NCBI GenBank assembly: GCA_018263655.1
Contig: JAANWY010000185.1
Span: 1-15,528 of the forward strand
Direction of reading: 5' to 3'
DNA: 15,528 nucleotides
Source: Anaerolineales bacterium
Lineage (GTDB): Bacteria > Chloroflexota > Anaerolineae > Epilineales > JAANWY01
The stretch's first letter is position 1; each line of letters begins with the position of its first letter. This document shows positions 7,243-13,720 of this stretch, in pieces. Below the pieces are notes generated by a model that saw only the letters and a list, made by a program, of their open reading frames with translations, did no database searches and had not been told where the DNA came from. Made by a program: the position numbers and the translations under genes.

Positions 7243-7827
7243 ATGAATCCAAGCTTAGTTCGTTGGGCGCAGTACGGAGCCATTGTCCTGATTGCCGCTT
7301 TCGCCTTTGGGCTGGTCATCCTCTCTGGACCGACGCCGGCTGCCCACGCTTTGCCTGAATACGCAGAGCGATCCGGTGAACCGTGCGCCACGTGCCACGT
7401 TTCGCCTGGCGGTGGCGGCCCGCGCACGCTGCGCGGCCTGCTGTGGGCCGCCCGCGGCCGGCCCGACCAGGTGCCCGTTCTGCCCAACGTGCTCATCGCC
7501 CCCGGCGTGACGAACGGACTGGAACTGTACGACGTCGCCTGCTCCGCCTGTCACGGACAGAAGGGCGAGGGCCTCTTTGGCGCAACCTTGGCCGACACCG
7601 CCTTGCGCGAGTCCAAAGTCCGCTCTAACGTCCTGCGCGGACGCGAACGGAGCGGCATGCCGGCCTTCGAAGGTCAGTTCACCGAGGAACAGCTCGACGT
7701 GCTAGTCAACTACGTGGCCGGCGTGGCCAGCGGGCAAATTGAACCACCGCCCGACACCTATCCGCTGCCACCTGGCCGGCTGACCTGTGGTTCGGACTCA
7801 GCGCCGGCTGCCTGTGGGGGGAACTGA
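7243..7827 (+). CDS. Dihaem c-type cytochrome, exported
   Basis: A 194-aa periplasmic electron carrier. The N-terminal hydrophobic segment (about 10-28) ends in a signal-peptidase-like AHA before LPEYAERSG, so the protein may be released after residue 36. Two haem sites are seen: CATCH at 48 in a short Gly-rich domain and CSACH at 100 in a class I-like domain, with GMPAFEGQ as the likely Met ligand region and the usual closing helix QLDVLVNYVAG. ATG at 7243 has GGAG eight bases upstream. Its stop is followed after one base by the ATG of the oxidoreductase subunit, so the two are translationally linked. It probably forms the haem relay between that complex and the lipocytochrome. Confidence 0.9.
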   Translation: MNPSLVRWAQYGAIVLIAAFAFGLVILSGPTPAAHALPEYAERSGEPCATCHVSPGGGGPRTLRGLLWAARGRPDQVPVLPNVLIAPGVTNGLELYDVACSACHGQKGEGLFGATLADTALRESKVRSNVLRGRERSGMPAFEGQFTEEQLDVLVNYVAGVASGQIEPPPDTYPLPPGRLTCGSDSAPAACGGN

Positions 7828-7828
7828 C

Positions 7829-10213
7829 ATGACTACTCCACTCACCCGTCGCCAATTCCTCAAGTTGACGGCCGTCGCCGGCGGCTCGGCCGCCGCGATG
7901 GGCGGGCTGCAAGCTGTCCTGAACGCCACGCCCGCCGGCGCCGAAGAAGGGTTACTGGCGCCTTCCGGCGAAGAACACATCGTCCCCTCCGTCTGTCTGC
8001 TCTGCCCATCGGGCTGCGGGGTTCTGGTGCGCGTAGCCGACGGACGGGCCGTCAAGCTCGAAGGCAACCCCATGCACCCCATCAACACCGGCTCTCTGTG
8101 CCCCAAAGGCCAGGCTGCCCCGGAACTGCTGTACAACCCCGACCGGCTGACCGGCCCCCTGCGCCGCGTCGGCGAACGAGGCAGTGGAGAGTGGGAACCG
8201 ATCACCTGGGACGAGGCGGTCCAGATCGTGGCTCAGAAGTTGAATGACCTGCGGGCCGCCGGCCACCCGGAGCGAGCCGCCTGTCTTTACGGCGAAACGC
8301 GCGGCCAGATGCGGCCCTTCATCGAACGCTTCATGCAGGCCGTCGGATCACCTAACGCCATTTCACACGACAGTTTGAACATCGAAGCGGCCAAGCTGGC
8401 TACGTACTACACCCAGGGGGTATACGACCTGCCGGCTTACGATCTGGAAAACAGCAACTACGTCCTCAGCTTCGGGGCTAATCTGCTGGAGGCCGGCCGC
8501 ACGCCCCAGCGGATGGTCTCTGGCTACTCTTATATGCGGCGGGGCCGCGCCGAGCGCGGCAAAGTAGTCGTGATTGATCCCCGGCAGGGCGTCACCGGCG
8601 CCAAAGCCGACGAGTGGATCCCCATCGTGCCCGGCACCGACGCGGCCCTGGCCTTGGGCCTGGCCAACGTCATCATCCGCTCCGGGCTGGCAGACTCTGA
8701 CTTCGTTCATAACTACAGCTTTGGGTTTGAAGACTTCAAGGATGGCGAAGGTAAATCTCACAAAGGCTTCAAGGAGTTCGTTCTGCAAAACTACCCGCCG
8801 TCCCGCGTGGAGCAGATCACCGGCGTGCCGGCCACCACCATCTCCCGCCTGGCAGGCGAGTTCGCCGGCAACCCGCCGGCCGTGGCCATTTTGCCCGGCA
8901 AGGGCGGGCTGCTCAACGGCAGCATCAATGGCCTGTACACGGCCATGGCCGTCCACATGCTCAACGCCCTGGTCGGCAGTATTGAGACGCCGGGCGGCGT
9001 GCTGGCGCAGCGCTACTTCCCGTGCGCCGACTGGCCCCAGCTCCCGCCGGATCCCGTGGCCGAGCGCGGTCGTACTGCCGAGCGGCTGGACGGCGCCGGC
9101 GCCCGCTTTCCACTGGCCCGCCACGCTTACCAGGCCGTCGCCGACCACATCTCGGAGGGCTACCCTTATCCGGTGGAGATGCTGTTCCTATACGATGCCA
9201 ACCCGGTCTACGAAGTCCCCGGTGGAACGCGGTTCGTAGAGGCCTTCCAAAAGGCGCCCTTCATCGTCTCCTGCGCCTCATTCATGGACGAAACGGCCCA
9301 GTATGCCGACCTGGTGCTGCCCGAGCCGACCTTCCTGGAGCGCTGGCAGGATGACGCCATCGAAGGCCTGGGCTACCCCGGCGTCGGATTGCGCCAGCCG
9401 GTGGTGGAACCGCTGTACGATACGCTGAACACCGGCGACTTCCTGCTGCGCGTGGCGCAGGCTATGGGCGATCCGGTGGCCGGCGCTTTCCCGTGGTCCA
9501 ACTTTGAAGAGCTGTTGAAGGACCGCCTGAAAACCATCGGCGCCGAGTGGGAGACGCTCAAAGAGCTGGGGGTGTGGATGATCCCCGGTTATCGCTTTGC
9601 CCGGCGCGGCAGCGAGAAGTGGGTGGCCGAAGTCGTGGGGCGTGATCGCATGTCGTCACCCCGCGATGGCCGCTTCGACTTTTTCAGCCGCGAGTTGAAC
9701 TGTGCCTTGGGTGAGCTGGGCGCCGACGAACTGAAGGCGCTGGGTCTGAGTCAGGCAGGCGATGCTGTGTTTCTGCCGCACCACGAACCGGTGACGTATG
9801 CCGGCAACGCCGAGTACCCCTTCACCCTCAACGTCATCACCCTGATGAGCCTGGGGCCGTACAGCGCGGCCGCCAACATGCCGACGTTGCAAGAAATCAG
9901 CGGCATGACTGTGGGTGAAAGATGGGATAGTTGGCTGGAGATGAACCCGGAGGCCGCGCATGAACTCGAGTTGCGCAACAAAGATGGAGTCTGGGTAGAA
10001 AGCCCGTATGGCAAGCTAAAGACCAAAGTCCGGCTGGTCAAAAGCTTGCACCCAGACGTGGTGAACCTGCCCCACAATCAGGGCCACACCGCCGTGGGCC
10101 GTTGGGCCAGGAATCGCGGCGTGAATGGTTTGGAAATCCTGAACCCGGCCAGCGAACCTGCTACCGGACTGGCATCGTTCACAAATACGCGAGTGAAAGT
10201 TTACAAAGCGTGA
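7829..10213 (+). CDS. Molybdopterin oxidoreductase-family subunit (DMSO reductase superfamily), Tat-exported
   Basis: A 794-aa subunit expected outside the membrane. The Tat signal TRRQFLKLTAVAGG starts at residue 6. A [4Fe-4S] site follows, Cys56-X2-Cys59-X3-Cys63-X27-Cys91, and then typical superfamily segments such as GSPNAISHD, VVVIDPRQG, PGGVLAQRYF and, near the C-terminus, GHTAVGRWARNRGVN. Where many members carry the molybdenum-binding Cys, Ser or Asp, this protein reads SHDSLN (Asn184 by my hand alignment), so the metal ligand is uncertain. The layout is close to PsrA/PhsA and to QrcB or the ActB N-terminal half, the latter two regarded as lacking active molybdenum. A TorD-like chaperone in the same cluster argues that a cofactor is inserted. 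The substrate is unknown. Confidence 0.92.
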   Translation: MTTPLTRRQFLKLTAVAGGSAAAMGGLQAVLNATPAGAEEGLLAPSGEEHIVPSVCLLCPSGCGVLVRVADGRAVKLEGNPMHPINTGSLCPKGQAAPELLYNPDRLTGPLRRVGERGSGEWEPITWDEAVQIVAQKLNDLRAAGHPERAACLYGETRGQMRPFIERFMQAVGSPNAISHDSLNIEAAKLATYYTQGVYDLPAYDLENSNYVLSFGANLLEAGRTPQRMVSGYSYMRRGRAERGKVVVIDPRQGVTGAKADEWIPIVPGTDAALALGLANVIIRSGLADSDFVHNYSFGFEDFKDGEGKSHKGFKEFVLQNYPPSRVEQITGVPATTISRLAGEFAGNPPAVAILPGKGGLLNGSINGLYTAMAVHMLNALVGSIETPGGVLAQRYFPCADWPQLPPDPVAERGRTAERLDGAGARFPLARHAYQAVADHISEGYPYPVEMLFLYDANPVYEVPGGTRFVEAFQKAPFIVSCASFMDETAQYADLVLPEPTFLERWQDDAIEGLGYPGVGLRQPVVEPLYDTLNTGDFLLRVAQAMGDPVAGAFPWSNFEELLKDRLKTIGAEWETLKELGVWMIPGYRFARRGSEKWVAEVVGRDRMSSPRDGRFDFFSRELNCALGELGADELKALGLSQAGDAVFLPHHEPVTYAGNAEYPFTLNVITLMSLGPYSAAANMPTLQEISGMTVGERWDSWLEMNPEAAHELELRNKDGVWVESPYGKLKTKVRLVKSLHPDVVNLPHNQGHTAVGRWARNRGVNGLEILNPASEPATGLASFTNTRVKVYKA

Positions 10214-10218
10214 AACGC

Positions 10219-10242
10219 AATGATTGACGATTGAGAATCATT
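10219..10242. repeat. Short inverted repeat after the oxidoreductase gene
   Basis: AATGATT (10219-10225) and AATCATT (10236-10242) lie 6 bp after the stop codon. With only a short T-run further on (10245-10249), it is a weak hairpin and its function is uncertain. Confidence 0.3.
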
Positions 10243-10276
10243 ACGTTTTACGCAGGTAACCGTTCAGGTAGTGGGG

Positions 10277-10373
10277 ACCCTTGCGAAGGTTTGCCAATTG
10301 CATTCGGGTTGAGGTGCCCCTCGCCAGTCGAAAACCGGCCTCTGCCAAGGCTACTCCCAACCTTCGCAAGGGT
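10277..10373. repeat. 97-bp inverted-repeat element between catalytic-type and Fe-S genes
   Basis: ACCCTTGCGAAGGTT (10277-10291) is perfectly inverted as AACCTTCGCAAGGGT (10359-10373), with 67 bp between the arms. It fills most of the 203-bp gap 10214-10416. It ends 44 bp before the Fe-S gene start. No ORF is inside. It could be a small MITE-like element or an mRNA structure separating the two cistrons. Confidence 0.75.
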
Positions 10374-10416
10374 GGCTGAGCGCTTACTTACGCAATACGC
10401 AACAGGAGTGTATCAC

Positions 10417-11136
10417 ATGCCCCGTTGGTCAATGGTAATCGATCTCGATAAATGCGTCGCCTGCCAGGGGTGCAGCATCGCCTGTCGAATGGAAAATAAC
10501 ACCCCGATTGTGTCGCCATCCGAGGCTGCCCTGGGCCGCTCAATGCTGTGGAACGATGTATTTCCGTTGCGAGCTGAGGAGGAGGGTGCAATCGCGAGCG
10601 CGAAGGCTAGATTCCTCACCCGCCCCTGTATGCACTGCGAAGACCCGCCCTGCGTCAAAGTCTGCCCGGTTGGTGCGACTTATCAGGATGATGAAGGCCT
10701 TGTGCGGCAGAATTATACCCGCTGCATCGGCTGCCGCTTCTGCACCGTGGCCTGCCCCTATGGGGTGCGCTACTTCAACTGGTACGAACCGGCCTGGGAA
10801 GACGGATTGGATCAGCATTTGAATCCGGATCGCGTTGAAGGGCGGGGCGTCCTGGAGGGACCGGCGGTGCGCCCCAAGGGGGTGGTGGAAAAGTGTACCT
10901 TCTGCATCCACCGGCTGCACAAGGCCCGGGCGCGGGCCGAAGCTGAGGGCCGCGACTTTCGCCCCGACGAGTACGTACCGGCCTGCGTCCAGACCTGTAC
11001 CGGCAAGGCGCGCTTCTTTGGCGACCTGGATGATGCGAACTCGACCGTTTCCCTGCTCGCCCAGAGCCGCCGGGCTTTCCGGCTGCTGAACGAAGCGGGC
11101 ACTCACCCAAAAGTGATTTATCTCCATGAAGGCTAG
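10417..11136 (+). CDS. Four-cluster [4Fe-4S] electron-transfer subunit (NrfC/PsrB/DmsB type)
   Basis: A 239-aa subunit that carries electrons between the catalytic-type subunit and the membrane quinone site. Sixteen cysteines form four clusters: C13/16/19/23 (CVACQGCSIAC), C71/74/79/83 (CMHCEDPPCVKVC), C103/106/109/113 (CIGCRFCTVACPYG) and C160/163/190/194. No Tat signal is present, so it probably travels with its Tat-exported partner, as in other complexes of this type. ATG at 10417 with AGGAG eight bases upstream is chosen; an upstream open frame to 10231 covers the repeat and lacks similarity. It overlaps the NrfD gene by 11 bp, indicating tight coupling. Confidence 0.95.
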   Translation: MPRWSMVIDLDKCVACQGCSIACRMENNTPIVSPSEAALGRSMLWNDVFPLRAEEEGAIASAKARFLTRPCMHCEDPPCVKVCPVGATYQDDEGLVRQNYTRCIGCRFCTVACPYGVRYFNWYEPAWEDGLDQHLNPDRVEGRGVLEGPAVRPKGVVEKCTFCIHRLHKARARAEAEGRDFRPDEYVPACVQTCTGKARFFGDLDDANSTVSLLAQSRRAFRLLNEAGTHPKVIYLHEG

Positions 11137-12475
11137 ATCAGTTCATCCAGACAACAAGCACGAAGCTATCATCCTGACCCCGTTGCAAGACATCACAACC
11201 ATCGATCGCTGGCTGTGGGCGCTCTTGCTCGGACTCATCGGCTTGGGCGGCTACGCCTATGTCCGGCAGTTGACCCTTGGGATGGGCGTCACCGGGATGA
11301 ACCGCCCGGTGTACTGGGGCGTGTACATCACCAACTTTGTTTTTTTCATCGGTTTGGCTCACTCAGGTACGTTTATCTCCGCCATCCTGCGGCTGGCCGG
11401 AGCCGAGTGGCGCAAGCCCCTCACCCGGGCGGCCGAGGCCATCACCCTGTTCAGCCTGCCATTCGGCGTAGCCAGCATCGTGGTTGATATGGGCCGGCCG
11501 GAGCGGCTATTGAACGTCATATCCCATGGCCGCTTCCAATCGCCACTGCTGTGGGACTTCACTGCCGTTTCGCTGTACCTGTGTTCCAGCGTCGTCTTTT
11601 TCTATCTGTCGCTGTTGCCAGACATTGCCCTGTGTCGTGACCGGCTCACCGATGTGCCTGCCTGGCAACACCGGATGTACGAGATTCTGGCCCTGGGTTG
11701 GCAGGGACGCCCAGAACAGTTTCACCGGCTAGAGCGAGTCCTGGATGGGATGGCGATCTTCCTGGCCATGCTGGTCGTCACGGTGCATACTGTCGTGTCG
11801 TGGGTGTTCGGTATGACGATCCAGCCGGGCTGGCACACTGCGCTCATTGGCCCGTTCTTCCTGCTCGGTGCAATTTTCTCCGGCACGGCGGCGGTGGTCA
11901 TCGCGCTGGCCATCTTGCGCCGGGTCTACCATCTGGAAGAGTCGCTCCCGCTCGGCCTGTTCAACTCGCTGCGCAAGCTGCTGATCGTGTTCACCCTGGG
12001 CTGGCTGTACATGATGGTGTCTGAGTTCCTGACCATCTTCTATGGCAACATCCCCGAAGAGATGGAAGTCTTCTGGCAGAAATTTACCGGCGATTTTACC
12101 TGGCTGTTCTGGGCTATGACGATTCTGGTTTTCGTCGTCCCGCTGCTCATCTTTATCTTTCGGGGCAAGGACAGCATTGGCTGGATGGTCACGGCCTCGG
12201 TGCTGATCAACGTGGGGATGTGGCTCGAACGCTTCGTCGTCATCGTGCCCACCGAGACCCGCCCCCGCCTGCTGTATGAACTGGTGCAGGGCACATACCG
12301 GCCGACGTGGGTCGAGGCAGTCATCACCGTTTCGATGTTCGCCGGAATGTTCCTGCTCTACGCGGTATTCACCCGCTTCTTCCCCATCGTGCCGGTGTGG
12401 GAGACGGCGGAGGAGCCTGGAGCCGAAGTGCCGCCCGTCACGCGGCGGCGGCGCCGGTTTGGAGTACGGAGATAG
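11126..12475 (+). CDS. NrfD-type integral membrane subunit, ten helices
   Basis: A 449-aa membrane protein expected to bind menaquinone or menaquinol. Hydrophobic segments number ten, starting WLWALLLGLIGLGGYAYV (about 30-47) and ending MFAGMFLLYAVFTRFF (about 408-423). Ten helices is the DsrP/QrcD/ActC arrangement rather than the eight of PsrC. Residues around His79 (LAHSGTFISAILR) and Asp121 (VVDMGRPERLL) resemble the quinone-site region of ActC-like proteins, as recalled from the family. There are no haem motifs. ATG at 11126 overlaps the preceding Fe-S gene. The basic tail (RRRRRFGVRR) is cytoplasmic by the positive-inside rule. A palindromic element starts one base after the stop codon. 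Confidence 0.93.
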   Translation: MKARSVHPDNKHEAIILTPLQDITTIDRWLWALLLGLIGLGGYAYVRQLTLGMGVTGMNRPVYWGVYITNFVFFIGLAHSGTFISAILRLAGAEWRKPLTRAAEAITLFSLPFGVASIVVDMGRPERLLNVISHGRFQSPLLWDFTAVSLYLCSSVVFFYLSLLPDIALCRDRLTDVPAWQHRMYEILALGWQGRPEQFHRLERVLDGMAIFLAMLVVTVHTVVSWVFGMTIQPGWHTALIGPFFLLGAIFSGTAAVVIALAILRRVYHLEESLPLGLFNSLRKLLIVFTLGWLYMMVSEFLTIFYGNIPEEMEVFWQKFTGDFTWLFWAMTILVFVVPLLIFIFRGKDSIGWMVTASVLINVGMWLERFVVIVPTETRPRLLYELVQGTYRPTWVEAVITVSMFAGMFLLYAVFTRFFPIVPVWETAEEPGAEVPPVTRRRRRFGVRR

Positions 12476-12476
12476 G

Positions 12477-12571
12477 CTCAGTAGATCCAATTTTGCTCGG
12501 CCTGGATCGCCAGATCCAGGCTCACGGCGGGGATCTGGCGATCCCCTCTGAACGAATTTGGATCTACTGAG
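12477..12571. repeat. 95-bp nested palindromic element
   Basis: Outer arms CTCAGTAGATCCAA (12477-12490) and TTGGATCTACTGAG (12558-12571) enclose two hairpins, one with CCTGGATC/GATCCAGG (12501-12520) and one with GGGATC/GATCCC (12529-12545). The two hairpins are inverted copies of each other, with loops GCCA and TGGC that are complementary. The whole is thus one long imperfect palindrome that can also fold as a three-way junction. It sits directly after the NrfD gene and 22 bp before the small membrane gene. It resembles a MITE-like element or an RNA-processing structure. Confidence 0.85.
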
Positions 12572-12593
12572 ACTCTGATTCGGAGGGCAAGAG

Positions 12594-12758
12594 ATGACAA
12601 TCGGTGAATTGATTGGAGCCTTCTTCACCACACCCGGGCCGGGCGGTGTCGTCGTCATCCTGGTCTTAGGCCTCGCGGGTGCGATCTATGTCCTGCTCAC
12701 GCGCTGGATTCTGCAAGGTGGGCAGGCTGAAGAAGGCACGATGCGGAGACTGCGGTAA
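12594..12758 (+). CDS. Small single-helix membrane protein (54 aa)
   Basis: A short gene with a strong GGAGGG ribosome-binding site. The protein starts MTIGELIGAFFTTPGPGG, has one hydrophobic helix (about residues 17-36, VVVILVLGLAGAIYVLLTRW), and ends in a polar, basic tail MRRLR. The pattern TPGPGGVVV...TRWI is repeated in the frameshifted small gene at 14702 (TPPVGGIVV...LRWI), so the two are probably paralogues. By position after the NrfD gene it may be a small accessory subunit that packs against the membrane part of the complex, but I recognise no named family. Confidence 0.75.
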   Translation: MTIGELIGAFFTTPGPGGVVVILVLGLAGAIYVLLTRWILQGGQAEEGTMRRLR

Positions 12759-12843
12759 GGGAGCTAAGAGTCTATCCGAAAAGCAGAGGCGGCCTGCCTG
12801 TCGCATGTGCCTGCCTGTGGTTAGATTTGTCCCAGCGACCGCC

Positions 12844-12937
12844 TTTTGATCGCCGAAGGTCTCCTGACCGAGGCGAAACGGGCTCGGTCAGGAGACCTTC
12901 GGCCATCGTGAGACGGAACCTAACAATGTCAAGTTAA
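12844..12937 (+). repeat. Hairpin repeat element, short copy
   Basis: Arms at 12852-12872 and 12883-12903 form a perfect 21-bp stem with a 10-nt loop (GCGAAACGGG). It is the same family as 7028-7212 without the two extra 45-bp units. It occupies most of the 209-bp gap 12759-12967; the remaining part, 12759-12843, shows nothing recognisable. Its terminal ATGTCAAG is 42 nt before the slipin ATG. Confidence 0.85.
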
Positions 12938-12967
12938 TCAGGTAACTGCTAGAAGGAGGAAGATCTG

Positions 12968-13720
12968 ATGTCATGGCTTACCAGCATTGGGAGCGCCGTG
13001 GTGGCGCTACTCATCATCGTGCCGGCCGTCAAAATCGTCTGGCAATACGAGCGGGGGGTGGTCTTCCGCTTCGGCAAACTGCGCGGCAAGCGTGGGCCGG
13101 GCCTCAACTTTATCATTCCCTACATCGATCGCATGATCAAGGTGGACATGCGCGTCGAAACTCTGGTCGTCGAGCCCCAGGAAGTCATCACCCGCGACAA
13201 CGTCACCGTAGAGGTGGATGCTGTGGTCTACTACCACCCGGTGAATGCCGTGGACGCCATCATCACGGTGCGCAACTATGACATGGCCACCGGCCAGATC
13301 GCCCTGACCACCTTGCGAAGCGTGCTCGGCCAGTCCGACCTGGACGAATTGCTGGCCCACCGCGACCGGGTCAACGAGCGATTGGCGCACATCATTGACG
13401 ATCACACCGAGCCGTGGGGCATCCAGGTAGGCGTCGTCGAGGTCAAAGACGTGCTGCTGCCCGAGGGCCTGCAGCGGGCTATGGCCCGCCAGGCCGAGGC
13501 CGAACGCGAGAAGCGGGCCAAAATCATCCACGCCGATGGCGAGCGGCAGGCGTCAGAAGCGCTGGCCGAGGCCGGTGACCGGCTGGCCGCATCACCCGCC
13601 AGCCTGGAATTGCGCTATCTGCAAGCGTTGGTGGAAATGGCCAGTGAGCAGAACGCCACCGTCCTGCCCATCCCGCTGGACATACTTCGTCACGCGGCGA
13701 GAGCGCTACATGGGGAGTGA
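12968..13720 (+). CDS. Slipin, SPFH/band 7 (stomatin-like) membrane protein
   Basis: A 250-aa protein with an N-terminal hydrophobic hairpin or helix (about 5-24) followed by the stomatin core: QYERGVVFRFGKLRGKRGPG, VDMRVETLVVEPQEVITRDN, the segment LRSVLGQSDLDELLAHRDRV and the Ala/Glu-rich coiled coil RQAEAEREKRAKIIHADGER. Family members oligomerise and organise membrane patches. ATG at 12968 has AGGAGG upstream. No NfeD partner, which often accompanies slipins, is nearby. Its start follows a repeat element and its end overlaps the TorD-ferredoxin gene by 11 bp, so it belongs to the redox cluster. It may scaffold the complex in the membrane; this is inferred from position only. Confidence 0.93.
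   Translation: MSWLTSIGSAVVALLIIVPAVKIVWQYERGVVFRFGKLRGKRGPGLNFIIPYIDRMIKVDMRVETLVVEPQEVITRDNVTVEVDAVVYYHPVNAVDAIITVRNYDMATGQIALTTLRSVLGQSDLDELLAHRDRVNERLAHIIDDHTEPWGIQVGVVEVKDVLLPEGLQRAMARQAEAEREKRAKIIHADGERQASEALAEAGDRLAASPASLELRYLQALVEMASEQNATVLPIPLDILRHAARALHGE

Noticed and set aside
10231..10416. N-terminal extension of the Fe-S subunit
   Set aside because: The frame is open, but the segment encodes no Fe-S family sequence, covers an inverted repeat, and a good ribosome-binding site precedes ATG 10417.
5477..12475. Canonical alternative complex III operon
   Set aside because: The catalytic-type and Fe-S proteins are separate rather than fused as ActB, there is only one NrfD-type protein, and no ActD- or pentahaem ActA-like gene is seen.
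11729..12658. 309-aa open frame antisense to the NrfD gene
   Set aside because: The composition is a mirror of the membrane protein codons and it runs across the palindromic element; no family features.
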